This document shows positions 39,035 through 47,800 of a DNA stretch of 64,000 nucleotides, in pieces (position 1 is the stretch's first letter; the number at the start of each line of letters is the position of its first letter). Both the position numbers and the translations under genes were made by a program. The DNA comes from Pseudomonas mendocina (GTDB taxonomy: Bacteria; Pseudomonadota; Gammaproteobacteria; Pseudomonadales; Pseudomonadaceae): contig NZ_LR134290.1 of assembly GCF_900636545.1 (NCBI RefSeq), positions 1,674,001 to 1,738,000 of the forward strand, written 5' to 3'. The notes below the pieces were generated by a model that worked only from the letters and a program-made list of their open reading frames with translations, ran no database searches and had not been told where the DNA came from.

Positions 39035-40207
39035 TCAGTCCGTCGCGACGCCCAGGGGGCGGCGTTGGTGATTGGGGCTGAAGCGCACGGCCATGGCCAT
39101 CAGCAGCACGGTTGCCAGTGCCATCAGCTGCCAGCTCAGGCTCAGGTCCGTGCTGTAGCGGCGCAGCACGCCCGCCAGCACCGGCGCGCACGCTGCAATC
39201 AGGTAGCCGCCACCCTGGACGAAGGCCAGCAGCTCGCCCGTCTGCTGCGGGTCTTCCAGGTGATCCTGGGCGACGACCAGCGACAGCGGGAACAGACCGC
39301 CGATCCCGACACCCAGCAGCAGGGCGACGAGTACCACCAGTGTCTGCGGCGCCAGCTGCAGGACTATCAGGCCGGCGAGAAGCGACAGCAGCACCAGCGC
39401 CAGCAAGGGGCGTCTATCCGGGAAGCGAGACAGCAGGCTTGAGAGCAGCAGGCCGGCGACCACCTCGCACAGCGTCAGCGCCGCCAGCAGCAGGCCACTG
39501 GCCTGAGCGCTCCAGCCCAGAGCCGTGTAATAGGGTGGTAGCCAGGCCAGCACCAGGGTATAGCCGGCCGTGCCAATGCCGAAGAAGCTCATCAGCAGCC
39601 AGGCCCTGGGCCAGCGCCAGGGCGCGAGCGGTGGTGTGGCGATTGGTGCAGCTGCCGGCTTGGCCGGCGCTGCACGACGCCATAGCGCCGCGCCGAGCAG
39701 GGCCGGCAGTGCCCAGCCCGCCAGTGCCCAGGACCAGCCCACCGACTGCGCCAGCCAGGGCGTGAACGCTGCACCGAAAGCGGCACCGGCCATGATCGCG
39801 CAGCTGTAGAAACCGATCAGGCGGCCACTGTCTGCGGCGAAGCGCGACTTGATCAGGCCAGGCAACAGCGCCTGAACGAAGGCGATGCCGGCACCGGCGA
39901 GCAAGGCGCTGATGATCAGCGTATTGCCGTCGGGCAGCAGGCCACGCAGCAGGCAGGCGAAGGCGATCAGCAGGGTGCCGAGGAAAATGCCCGCGCTGTC
40001 GCCAAGGCGTCGACGCAGCGGGCCGGAGGCCAGCGCCCCCAGCCCCATGATGACCACGGGCAGGCTGGTCAGCAGGCTGGCGCCGACATGATCCAGGCCG
40101 GTATCGAGCTGGATGCGGTCGAGTAGCGGGCCGATGGCTGCCAGTACCGGGCGCAGGTTCAGACCGAGCAGGATGATGGCGATCAGCAACAGATTCTCGC
40201 GCTTCAT
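39035..40207 (-). CDS. CynX/NimT-family MFS transporter
   Basis: 390-aa membrane protein with about twelve hydrophobic segments. The opening MKRENLLLIAIILLGLNLRP and VGASLLTSLPVVIMGLGAL is characteristic of the cyanate/nitroimidazole (CynX/NimT) MFS branch, whose substrates are largely unknown. The start at 40207 overlaps the stop of the DMT transporter gene (ATGA); the frame continues upstream without support. Forms a two-transporter operon opposite a MarR gene. Confidence 0.9.
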   Translation of the reverse strand: MKRENLLLIAIILLGLNLRPVLAAIGPLLDRIQLDTGLDHVGASLLTSLPVVIMGLGALASGPLRRRLGDSAGIFLGTLLIAFACLLRGLLPDGNTLIISALLAGAGIAFVQALLPGLIKSRFAADSGRLIGFYSCAIMAGAAFGAAFTPWLAQSVGWSWALAGWALPALLGAALWRRAAPAKPAAAPIATPPLAPWRWPRAWLLMSFFGIGTAGYTLVLAWLPPYYTALGWSAQASGLLLAALTLCEVVAGLLLSSLLSRFPDRRPLLALVLLSLLAGLIVLQLAPQTLVVLVALLLGVGIGGLFPLSLVVAQDHLEDPQQTGELLAFVQGGGYLIAACAPVLAGVLRRYSTDLSLSWQLMALATVLLMAMAVRFSPNHQRRPLGVATD

Positions 40208-41106
40208 GCCTGGGCCTCCTGCGCGCTGCGCCAGGCCACCAGCAGCACACCGCCGACGATGCACAGCGCGGCCAGCAGCATGCTCAGGCTGCCTTGTTCA
40301 CCGAGCAGGCCAATGGCAATGGCGGCGCCGGTGATCGCTGCCACCGAGCCGATCTGGCTAAGAAACACGGTGCCGGCCAGGTTCTGCAGGATGAAGAACA
40401 GCGCATACACCGCAGCGAACAACAGCATCTGCCCCGCCAGCAGGCCAACAGCCTTGGCATTGTCCAGATGCGGCGCGAAGTCGACGCCGAGCAGGGCGGT
40501 AGGAACCAGCAGCAGCGCGCCGCCGAGCAGCATGCCGGGGGCCAGTGACAGCGGGCTGGCGCCACTCGGCCAGTAGCGGGCGCGGTAGATATTGCCCAGT
40601 GCCAGGAACACCGGCACGCTCAGCGCGCCCAGCACCCACAGCATCGGGCTGTCGCCGCTGTTGATCTTGCCCAGCGCCAGCAGCAGGCTGCCGGCCAGGC
40701 CGATGCAGATGCCCAGCAGACGGATGCGGCTCAACCCCTCCATGCGCAGGGCCAGGGCCAGCAGGTAGGTGATCAGCGGTGGGAAGGCCAGGCACATCGA
40801 GGCGAAGCCGGCGCCGACATGGCCGATGGAGCTGAACAGCAGGGCATTGGGCACCGCGATGCTGAGCAGGCCGGAGGCCAGGTAGTAGCGTTGCTGAGGC
40901 AGGCTCATGCCGGGCCGTTCTCCTCGCAGCCAGGCGAACAGCAACAGCAGCAGACCACCACCGAGCAGACTCCAGAGCAGGAAGGCCATCGGCTGCCATC
41001 CGCTGCCACTGGCCAGCTTGACCAGATTGCTGGTCAAGCCCATCAGCGTACCAATGGTGAACAGCAGCGAAACGGCCAGAAATGGCCGATATTGAGTGCC
41101 CGACAT
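40204..41106 (-). CDS. EamA/DMT-superfamily transporter
   Basis: 300-aa protein with ten hydrophobic segments in two EamA-like halves, beginning YRPFLAVSLLFTIGTLMGLTS. LSIAVPNALLFSSIGHVGAGF (about residues 80-100) and the second-half QIGSVAAITGAAIAIGLLGE segment fit the drug/metabolite transporter pattern. Substrate unknown. First gene of the DMT-MFS operon; its promoter region contains the palindrome at 41161-41178 shared with the divergent MarR gene. Confidence 0.9.
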   Translation of the reverse strand: MSGTQYRPFLAVSLLFTIGTLMGLTSNLVKLASGSGWQPMAFLLWSLLGGGLLLLLFAWLRGERPGMSLPQQRYYLASGLLSIAVPNALLFSSIGHVGAGFASMCLAFPPLITYLLALALRMEGLSRIRLLGICIGLAGSLLLALGKINSGDSPMLWVLGALSVPVFLALGNIYRARYWPSGASPLSLAPGMLLGGALLLVPTALLGVDFAPHLDNAKAVGLLAGQMLLFAAVYALFFILQNLAGTVFLSQIGSVAAITGAAIAIGLLGEQGSLSMLLAALCIVGGVLLVAWRSAQEAQA

Positions 41107-41160
41107 GCACGTGCCTCCTTGGTGTGAATACGCTACGATGGCAACATTCTTTTTGAAAGG

Positions 41161-41178
41161 TATCTTGATAGCAAGATA
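41161..41178. promoter_or_regulatory. MarR-type operator palindrome
   Basis: TATCTTGATAGCAAGATA has 7-bp perfect arms (TATCTTG/CAAGATA) and sits 13 nt before the MarR start and 55 nt before the divergent DMT start. Typical autoregulatory MarR operator placement. Confidence 0.7.
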
Positions 41179-41191
41179 AATCGAGGGCGAT

Positions 41192-41695
41192 ATGCAAGAC
41201 CGCGCACAATTGGCCGCCGAACAGTGGCAGCGACAGCGGCCCGACCTGGATGGTTATTCCATGGCGGTGATCGGCCGCCTGGGCGAGTTGAGTCAAGTGA
41301 TCAGCCGCGACCATCTGCTGCCGTTCTTCGCCGAACACGGGCTGCAGGCCGGCGAGTTCGACCTGCTCGCTACCCTGCGGCGCTCGGGCGAGCCCTACGC
41401 GTTGATGCCTACTGCCCTGTACGAGAGCGCGATGATTTCCTCGGGCGGCATGACCAGCCGTATCGACCGTCTGGAAAAGGCCGGGCTGATCGAGCGGCGC
41501 AAGCACCCCAGCGACCGCCGTGGTGTGCTGGTGGCGCTGACGCCGGCCGGCTTCGAGTTGATCGACGGCATGCTCGACGCCCATGTGGCCAACCTGCAGC
41601 GTGTGCTCTCAGGGTTGACCGCCGATGAGCAGCGGGCGTTGCATCAATTGCATGGCAAGCTGTTGGCGGGGCTGGCGCAGCAGGGCGCTGAGTGA
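41192..41695 (+). CDS. MarR-family transcriptional regulator
   Basis: 167-aa winged-helix repressor-like protein. The DNA-binding core covers about residues 50-120 (FDLLATLRRSG, GGMTSRIDRLEKAGLIERR, SDRRGVLVALTPAG with the wing Asp-Arg). It is divergent from the DMT-MFS transporter pair and its palindromic operator lies between them, so it probably represses export or import of a small ligand and its own synthesis. The ligand is unknown. Confidence 0.92.
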   Translation: MQDRAQLAAEQWQRQRPDLDGYSMAVIGRLGELSQVISRDHLLPFFAEHGLQAGEFDLLATLRRSGEPYALMPTALYESAMISSGGMTSRIDRLEKAGLIERRKHPSDRRGVLVALTPAGFELIDGMLDAHVANLQRVLSGLTADEQRALHQLHGKLLAGLAQQGAE

Positions 41696-41737
41696 TTGAC
41701 GAAGGTGCCCGTGCTCGCGACGGCAGGGGCGGAGGGC

Positions 41738-41866
41738 GGATCGGGCGGCGATCCGTTCTCGAAGCATTACGCCGTTGGAGTTCTGAACGATGCTCGTGCT
41801 GCCTGGCTTGGCATCGCTCGGCGGGCTACTCGCTGCGCTCGTGAGGCCGCCCTACTGGATTGCCTC
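41738..41866. repeat. Dispersed intergenic repeat copy
   Basis: Contains GGGCGGCGATCCGTTCTCGA, a central CTGCCTGGCTTGGCATCGCT and the end GCGGGCTACTCGCTGCGCTC then GTGAGGCCGCCCTACT. Related copies lie at 9.3, 42.9-43.1 and 44.0 kb. The 309-nt gap between the MarR and AraC genes holds nothing else recognisable. Confidence 0.6.
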
Positions 41867-42004
41867 CGGTCATCGGGGCTGCGCCGTACTCGGTGTGCAG
41901 CAAGTGGGAACGATCAACAGGCCCAACTGAGCAAATGCGGCTAGGCGCCGGCACGGCGCCATTGCATAGGCTAGCGCTCACCGTATTCCTGGAGTTTCTG
42001 CACT

Positions 42005-42874
42005 GTGTCCGTTCGGTCATCTTCCTCTGCTTACACACAGCGTTTCGAGGCTGTACTCGCCTACATTGAGGCCAACCTCGATGGCGATCTGTCGGTCAAG
42101 GCGCTGAGTCAGGTGGCCAGCTTTTCGCCCTTTCACTTCCATCGGCAGTTCGGCGCATTCATTGGCGTACCGGTTTCACGCTATGTGCAACTGATGCGAC
42201 TGCGGCGCGCTGCGCATGGGCTGGTGGCTCGGGCCGAGCTCTCGGTATTGAACGCCGCGCTCCAGGCTGGTTTCGAAAGTCCTGAAGCGTTCAGCCGGGC
42301 GTTCAGGCGAGCGTTTGGCATGTCGCCCAGCGAATTCAGAAAGGCGCCCAATTGGCATGTGTGGAATACGGTATTCGCCATCCCTCACTTTTCAAGGACT
42401 GTCGTCATGCACGTACAAATCGTCGATTTCTCTCCCGTCCGCGTCGCTGCATTGGAGCACTGTGGCCCACCCGAACGGGTCGATCAGAGCGTCAACACCT
42501 TCATCCTGTGGCGCATGCAAAGCGGGCAATCGCCGGTAGCATCGAGTCGTTCTTTTGGCATTCCATACGGCAACCCCGATACCACGCCAGCGCACGAGTT
42601 TCGCTTCGCCATTTGTGGCGAGATTCGACAGGCCGTGGCCGCGAACGAATTCAACGTTCGCGAGCTGACCATACCGGGCGGACGTTATGCCGTGGTTCGG
42701 CATGCGGGCTCCCCGGATCATATCGGCGAAACGATCTATCCGATCTACCGCGATTGGCTGCCGAACAGCGGCGAGGAACTGCGCGACCAGCCACTGTTCT
42801 TTGAATACCTGAGCGTTTACCCCGAGACGCCCAAGGATCAATGGCAAACGGATATCTATGTGCCGCTGCGTTAG
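42005..42874 (+). CDS. AraC-family regulator with GyrI-like effector domain
   Basis: 289-aa regulator of the Rob/SoxS-like type. The double helix-turn-helix is N-terminal (about residues 10-115: LSVKALSQVASFSPFHFHRQF, ALQAGFESPEAFSRAFRRAF, GMSPSEFR), and the C-terminal half (about residues 135-289) is a GyrI-like ligand-binding domain (VVMHVQIVDFSPVRVAALEH, IPGGRYAVVRHAG). Such proteins sense drugs or small amphiphiles. GTG start at 42005 has a weak ribosome site. No obvious target gene adjacent; both flanks are repeats. Confidence 0.92.
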   Translation: MSVRSSSSAYTQRFEAVLAYIEANLDGDLSVKALSQVASFSPFHFHRQFGAFIGVPVSRYVQLMRLRRAAHGLVARAELSVLNAALQAGFESPEAFSRAFRRAFGMSPSEFRKAPNWHVWNTVFAIPHFSRTVVMHVQIVDFSPVRVAALEHCGPPERVDQSVNTFILWRMQSGQSPVASSRSFGIPYGNPDTTPAHEFRFAICGEIRQAVAANEFNVRELTIPGGRYAVVRHAGSPDHIGETIYPIYRDWLPNSGEELRDQPLFFEYLSVYPETPKDQWQTDIYVPLR

Positions 42875-42885
42875 GGGCCTGGGGT

Positions 42886-43078
42886 GTACCGGGCGGCGAT
42901 CCGTTCGCGAAGCAGTACGCCGTTGGCGTTTCGCTGGTGCGCCGAGGTGCCTGGTTTGGCATGGCCCGGCGGGCTGTTCGCTGGCGTCCTGAGGCGTTTT
43001 GAACGATCCTCATGCTGCCAGGCTTGGCATGGCCTGGCGGGCTACTCGCTTCGCTCGTGAGGCCACCCTACTGGCTTG
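42886..43078. repeat. One full and one partial tandem copy of the dispersed repeat
   Basis: The first copy runs from ACCGGGCGGCGATCCGTTCG through GCGGGCTGTTCGCTGGCG. The second part (about 43004-43078) repeats the module CATGCTGCCAGGCTTGGCAT and GCGGGCTACTCGCTTCGCTC then GAGGCCACCCTACTGG. No ORF of credible composition covers it. Confidence 0.65.
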
Positions 43079-43140
43079 CAGCGTACTCGGTGAGTTCCCT
43101 TGCACACGAGAATCGGGCAGGCAGGCACTGGAGAAATATC

Positions 43141-43875
43141 ATGCGTTTCTTTCTAGGGGTTCACACCATCGCCTTGGGTGCCATGTTTCTGGCCTGTTCC
43201 GCTACGGCACAGGAGTGGATCAATATCGATATCTGGGGCAACGGTATTCTGGGCCAGTCGGCGCTTCGGCATGCGCAGGAAGCGACCACGCAGGGTACCG
43301 ACGAAGCCGATTCTGATGGGCCTGGAACTTCTGGCCAGGCGCGCTCGGGAGACGCTGCCGCACTGTTCTTTGAGCGCTCAAGCGATTTGACCAGCCAGAT
43401 CGAAGAGGGCGTCGCACAACGGCTGTCCGGCATGGTTTCGGTTCGATTCCAGATGGAGGATCCGTCTTACCTGGTGAGAACGGCAGGCACCCGCGCCATT
43501 TACCGTCAGGAGCTGGAAAAGCGTGGCCTGCCGGAGGATTCTCTCACTGGGGCTACGGCGCTGTTCCTGGCCGTCGGCTGGGAACTCGCCAATGGGCGCT
43601 CGCTTTCGCAAGCACAAACGGCAGCCATTTTCCGGCAGACCGCCAGTGGGCTACAGAGCTCTCCCCTGGCTCGTCAGAGTGACGCTGAGCGACAGCAGGA
43701 ATCCGAGATGCGCCTGATAATAACTGCGCTATGGCTTGAGGAGGCGCGCGTGCGCGCATCGTCATCTCGGCCGACACAGGATCTGGCTGATGCGGTGTGG
43801 CGTGACCTGAAGGCGATCACCGGCAATGACATGCGTGCCTATGCAGTGACCGCGAACGGTTTCACCGAGCGTTGA
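43141..43875 (+). CDS. Secreted protein of unknown function
   Basis: 244-aa protein with a Sec signal (MRFFLGVHTIALGAMFLACS, cleavage near ATAQ). A low-complexity Gly/Asp/Ser segment at about residues 48-75 leads into a helical domain (about residues 80-240) with VSVRFQMEDPSYL and ALFLAVGWELANGRSLSQAQ. It may belong to a DUF6683-like group, but I am not certain. ATG at 43141 follows GGAG. Flanked on both sides by dispersed repeats, so it looks accessory. Base composition is somewhat lower in GC than the core genes. Confidence 0.6.
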   Translation: MRFFLGVHTIALGAMFLACSATAQEWINIDIWGNGILGQSALRHAQEATTQGTDEADSDGPGTSGQARSGDAAALFFERSSDLTSQIEEGVAQRLSGMVSVRFQMEDPSYLVRTAGTRAIYRQELEKRGLPEDSLTGATALFLAVGWELANGRSLSQAQTAAIFRQTASGLQSSPLARQSDAERQQESEMRLIITALWLEEARVRASSSRPTQDLADAVWRDLKAITGNDMRAYAVTANGFTER

Positions 43876-43966
43876 TGCCGGACAATTGATGAATCGATGG
43901 CTCCCATGCTCCTGCGTGGGCGCGAACCCGTGGTGCTCTGCTTCGCCAGGGAGAGGGCATGGTCGT

Positions 43967-44062
43967 AGGGCGGCGATCCGTTCGCGAGGCAGTATGCCTC
44001 TGACCTTGGCTGGCGGACTGCTGGCTGGCGCTGCGAGCGGCCTAAGTTCCGGTTCAGCCTTC
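43967..44062. repeat. Dispersed intergenic repeat copy
   Basis: AGGGCGGCGATCCGTTCGCG, then GGCGGACTGCTGGCTGGCGC and TGCGAGCGGCCTAAG. Shares the modules of the copies at 9.3, 41.8 and 42.9 kb and lies just after the end of the amine-oxidase gene. Confidence 0.6.
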
Positions 44063-44089
44063 GGCTACGCACGCCAATGCTTGCTTTCG

Positions 44090-45352
44090 TTAGCCTCGAT
44101 GTGAGGCCTCGACGGCCGTGGCCCATGCTTTCAAGGTGTCTCGAGCGGCCAGGGCAATTTCCTTGTCGCTGTGGCCGGCGAATTCACGCTCCACCGCATC
44201 CGCCGCGATGAGCCCGGCTATGGTTGGCTTGCCGAGTGCATCGGTCAGATCCAGCCATTCGACCCAGCTTGCAGGCGTGTCGTACCAACGCAGATAGCCT
44301 GTCGGCGAACGTGGCCACCAGCGCTGGTCGAACTGCAGCACGACCTTCTCGAGTTTGCCCATACCCAGGTGGGCCAGGGCGTCCTGTTGGGCCGGCGGAA
44401 GTTCGGGGAGGAAGCACAGGGTCTTGAGTACGCCGAGCGGCACGGTGCAGATGCAGAAGTCACCGCGCTCCTCATTGATGCGCAGCTCACTGTTCTGCCA
44501 GTCGATCCGAGTGACGGGCTGGCCTAGGCGGATGTCGAGGCCGGAGGCCAGGTGCTCGATGATCTGGCTGTAGCCGCCGGGTAGAAAGCGATCATCGTTA
44601 CCGACACCTTCTTCGTCGAGGGAGTCCACCGAAAGCTCTGCAAGCGGCAGGCAGGCCTCGATAATCAGGTTGCCGTCGATCGCATAACGTGTTGCCCTGG
44701 CGTGGGCCGGGTCCAGGCTGGCCAAGTAGCACCCGATGCCTTCGCTCAGCGGGCGGCTGCGGTCGATACCCTGGCGCAACGCCTGCCAGGCTTCATTGAT
44801 ACCGTGAACCGGCCCGTCGCTGGCAGCCGACAACGGTTGACTGAAGTCGGTCTCCACCATGTTCATCCCGAGATGTTCCGCTTCGCGGGCCAAGGCATTG
44901 GCCGAGAATTGCTGCAACCAAGCTGCGCCGACGTCTACGGTCACCGAGCCCAGTTGCAGGCTGTGGGTGCGGCCGCCAATGCGTTCCCGCGCTTCGATCA
45001 CGACGCAGTCGACGCCGCTGGCTCGCAAGTGGCGGGCGGCTCCTAGGCCGGCACAGCCCGCGCCTATGACAATCACTCGTCGGGCTCCGGCCTGGACGGC
45101 GAGGCGGGCCGCGCGAATACCGTCGTCCCAGGCACCGTGGGTCATGGCTGGCGCCTCGGGATTGCAGGCTTCGCCAGCGATGACAAGCCGCCCGTCCAGG
45201 CACTCGCCCAGTACACCCCGATGTTCCGGCCGGCCGCCGGGCAGCAAGGTGCTGTATGCACCCAGGCTGTAGGCATCTTCACTCCAGTGGGTAACGTGCC
45301 AGGCGGTGGGGTGGTAGATGGAAGACTCCATCTCAACACTCGACTTGTTCAT
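44090..45352 (-). CDS. Flavin amine-oxidase-like protein with apparently permuted domain order
   Basis: 420-aa FAD protein. The start at 45352 (MNKSSVEMESS) follows AAGAAGG. In normal monoamine oxidases the FAD Rossmann motif is near the N-terminus and the segment W-x-D-x-Y-x-x-G-A-Y-S...AGEA...HGA is C-terminal. Here THWSEDAYSLGAYSTLLPGG and GRLVIAGEACNPEAPAMTHG occupy residues 21-74, and the Rossmann motif VIVIGAGCAGLGAARHL follows at 93-109 with ARERIGGRTHS. The chain ends at AARDTLKAWATAV, just where that segment would normally follow. All parts seem present once, so this may be a working circular permutant. Substrate unknown. Confidence 0.8.
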   Translation of the reverse strand: MNKSSVEMESSIYHPTAWHVTHWSEDAYSLGAYSTLLPGGRPEHRGVLGECLDGRLVIAGEACNPEAPAMTHGAWDDGIRAARLAVQAGARRVIVIGAGCAGLGAARHLRASGVDCVVIEARERIGGRTHSLQLGSVTVDVGAAWLQQFSANALAREAEHLGMNMVETDFSQPLSAASDGPVHGINEAWQALRQGIDRSRPLSEGIGCYLASLDPAHARATRYAIDGNLIIEACLPLAELSVDSLDEEGVGNDDRFLPGGYSQIIEHLASGLDIRLGQPVTRIDWQNSELRINEERGDFCICTVPLGVLKTLCFLPELPPAQQDALAHLGMGKLEKVVLQFDQRWWPRSPTGYLRWYDTPASWVEWLDLTDALGKPTIAGLIAADAVEREFAGHSDKEIALAARDTLKAWATAVEASHRG

Positions 45353-45594
45353 GAACGTAACCTTCTTCCGTTGACTCGTTTTCAATTGGGAGCCGTCCTG
45401 GCGCCAGGTGAGCGGCGGCACTTCGCCGTCGTCATGATCGATAGTCTGCTTCCTCAGAAGCAGGTCACCATGCTGATGGTCTCGAGCGCCTCATGCGGGC
45501 CTATGTCTATCTTTATTTCCTGACGGTAAACGGCCGTTGACAAGGGGCGCAATAGCTCGGAAACAGCGAGGTTCTCCGGTCAATTGCCGCCCAC

Positions 45595-46488
45595 TCACAT
45601 CCGGTGATGTTCCACCAGGAAATCCACAAACACCCGCACCCGCGCCGGCATCGCTGAGCCGCCGACGAACACCGCATGAATCGGTTCCCTGTCGCCGGGG
45701 TTGAAGGCTTGCAGCAGCGGCACCAGATCACCGCGCTGGATGTCCTCGGCCACGGTGAACTCGCCGATGCGCGCGATGCCGGCGCCAACACGGGCGAATT
45801 GCGCCAGCGCCTCGCCGCTGCTGCATTCGATATTCCCGCAGACCTTGAGCGAGAACGCCTGGCCATCGCGGATGAATGGCCAGTTGGGTTCGGCACGGCG
45901 GAAGTTGAAGCGCAGGCAGTTGTGCTGCAGCAGGTCTTCCGGCTGCTGCGGTGTGCCATGGCGCTCTAGGTAATCGGGGGAGGCCACCACCACCTGGCCG
46001 GTTTCGCCGACTTTTCGTGCGGTCAACGGGCTGTCCGGCAGATGGCCGAAGCGCACGGCCACGTCCGCCTGGCCGCCGAGAATGTCGACCACTTCGTCGC
46101 CCAGGCTGAGGTCAACGGTGATGTTCGGGTAACGCGCGCTGAAGGCCGCCACCAGCGGCACGATGGTCATTCGGCCATGGCCGAGCGCAGCGCTGACGCG
46201 CAAGCGCCCCCGTGGCACGCCCTGATCGGCGATAGCTTCTTCGACTTCCGCCATATCGGCAAGGATGCGCCGCGCGCCGCGCAGGTACGCCTCGCCCTCG
46301 GCGGTGAAGGTGATCGCGCGGGTGGTGCGCAGCAGCAGACGGGTGCCAAGGCGCTGCTCGGTGCGCGCGATGATGCGGCTGACTGCCGAAGGTGTCAGCC
46401 CTAGTACGCGCGCGGCGGCCGATAGGCTGCCTTGCTCCGCCACGCTGGCGAAAACGAGCATTTCGCCTGATCGGCCGTTGAAGTCCAT
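45595..46488 (-). CDS. LysR-family transcriptional regulator
   Basis: 297-aa regulator. The start at 46488 (MDFNGRSGEMLVFASVAEQG) is the usual position for the family; the frame extends 13 codons upstream. The helix-turn-helix SLSAAARVLGLTPSAVSRII is at about residues 21-40, followed by RTTRAITFTAEG and a periplasmic-binding-like effector domain. It belongs to the large subgroup that controls a divergent transporter gene; the MFS gene starts 95 nt away on the other strand. Confidence 0.92.
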   Translation of the reverse strand: MDFNGRSGEMLVFASVAEQGSLSAAARVLGLTPSAVSRIIARTEQRLGTRLLLRTTRAITFTAEGEAYLRGARRILADMAEVEEAIADQGVPRGRLRVSAALGHGRMTIVPLVAAFSARYPNITVDLSLGDEVVDILGGQADVAVRFGHLPDSPLTARKVGETGQVVVASPDYLERHGTPQQPEDLLQHNCLRFNFRRAEPNWPFIRDGQAFSLKVCGNIECSSGEALAQFARVGAGIARIGEFTVAEDIQRGDLVPLLQAFNPGDREPIHAVFVGGSAMPARVRVFVDFLVEHHRM

Positions 46489-46583
46489 TTGTGCTCCGTA
46501 AGCAAAGGTGTTTGCCAGAAATGCCATCTACCGCCGCCAAGGTTTGGATCCTAGCATTCGCGGCATAGATGAGGAGACTTCCC

Positions 46584-47750
46584 ATGCGTATCAATCCACC
46601 ACTCGTTGCACTCGCCATCGGTGCCTTTGGCATCGGTGTCACCGAGTTCGCCCCCATGGGCATGTTGCCGGGCATCGCCAGCGATCTCGGCGTTTCCATT
46701 CCCGCTGCCGGCCTGCTGGTCAGCGCCTACGCCTTGGGCGTGCTGCTCGGCGCGCCACTGATGACCCTGACCACCGGCAAGATTCCCCGGCGCTACCTGC
46801 TGATCGGGCTGATGGCCATCTTCACCCTGGGCAACCTGATGTCGGCCCTGGCCACCGACTACTACAGCCTGCTGATCGCGCGGGTGGTGACCTCGTTGAA
46901 CCACGGCGCCTTCTTCGGCGTTGGTTCCATCGTCGCCGCCAGTGTGGTCGCGCCGGACAAACGCGCCGGGGCGGTGGCGGCGATGTTCATGGGTCTGACA
47001 TTGGCGACCATTGGCGGCGTGCCGTTGGCGACCTGGTTCGGTGAGGTGTTCGGCTGGCGTACGGCTTTTGCGGGCATTACCGGCCTGGGCGTATTGGCCA
47101 TGCTCGCGCTGTGGTTCGCGCTGCCCAACGTGCCGCTGCCGAAGAGCGACGGCGTGCTGGCGGAAATCCGCGTGCTGGGCCGTGGCCCGGTGCTGGCGGC
47201 CCTGGCCCTGACCGTGATCGGCTCCAGCGCGATGTTCACCGTGTTCACCTATATCGCACCGATCCTCAGCAGCGAGACCCAGGCGTCCACCGCCTTCATC
47301 ACCGCCATGCTGGTGCTGTACGGCATCGGCCTGACGCTGGGCAACGTGTGGGGTGGCAAGGCGGCGGATCGCTCCGTCGATCGCACCCTGATCGTCTCGC
47401 TGAGTGCGCTGATCCTGGTCTTGCTCGCCTTCACCGTGCTGATGCGTTGGCCACTACCGGCCGCGGTGGCCATCCTGATCTGGGGCATCGCCAGCTTCGC
47501 CATCGTGCCGCCGTTACAGATGCGCGTGATGGAAGCCGCCAAGGCCGCACCCAACCTGGCCTCGGCGGTGAATATCGGCGCGTTCAACCTCGGTAACGCG
47601 ATTGGCGCGGCACTGGGTGGAGCGGTGATCAAGGCGGGGCTGGGCTACCCGGCGATCTCCTTGGCCGGCGCTGCGATGGCCGGGCTGGGGCTGCTGATGG
47701 TGCTAGGGTTTGTCTGGCGCTCCAGGGCGGTGACGGCTGCGGTGGCCTGA
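46584..47750 (+). CDS. MFS efflux transporter (AraJ/YdhP-like)
   Basis: 388-aa, about twelve-helix transporter of the DHA1 drug:H+ antiporter type. It begins INPPLVALAIGAFGIGVTEF, and motif A-like GAPLMTLTTGKIPRRYLLI is at about residues 57-75 with RVVTSLNHGAFFGVGS near residue 100. The ATG follows GAGGAGAC. Under probable control of the divergent LysR protein. Substrate unknown; relatives export arabinose, purines or drugs. Confidence 0.92.
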   Translation: MRINPPLVALAIGAFGIGVTEFAPMGMLPGIASDLGVSIPAAGLLVSAYALGVLLGAPLMTLTTGKIPRRYLLIGLMAIFTLGNLMSALATDYYSLLIARVVTSLNHGAFFGVGSIVAASVVAPDKRAGAVAAMFMGLTLATIGGVPLATWFGEVFGWRTAFAGITGLGVLAMLALWFALPNVPLPKSDGVLAEIRVLGRGPVLAALALTVIGSSAMFTVFTYIAPILSSETQASTAFITAMLVLYGIGLTLGNVWGGKAADRSVDRTLIVSLSALILVLLAFTVLMRWPLPAAVAILIWGIASFAIVPPLQMRVMEAAKAAPNLASAVNIGAFNLGNAIGAALGGAVIKAGLGYPAISLAGAAMAGLGLLMVLGFVWRSRAVTAAVA

Positions 47751-47800
47751 GAGGGAACAACTGGGAAGGGGCGGATTGAACGACTCCACCCCTTTCTGGT

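Noticed and set aside
45353..45594. Possible small genes between the amine oxidase and LysR genes
   Set aside because: Open frames here overlap one of the neighbours or lack ribosome sites and protein-like composition.
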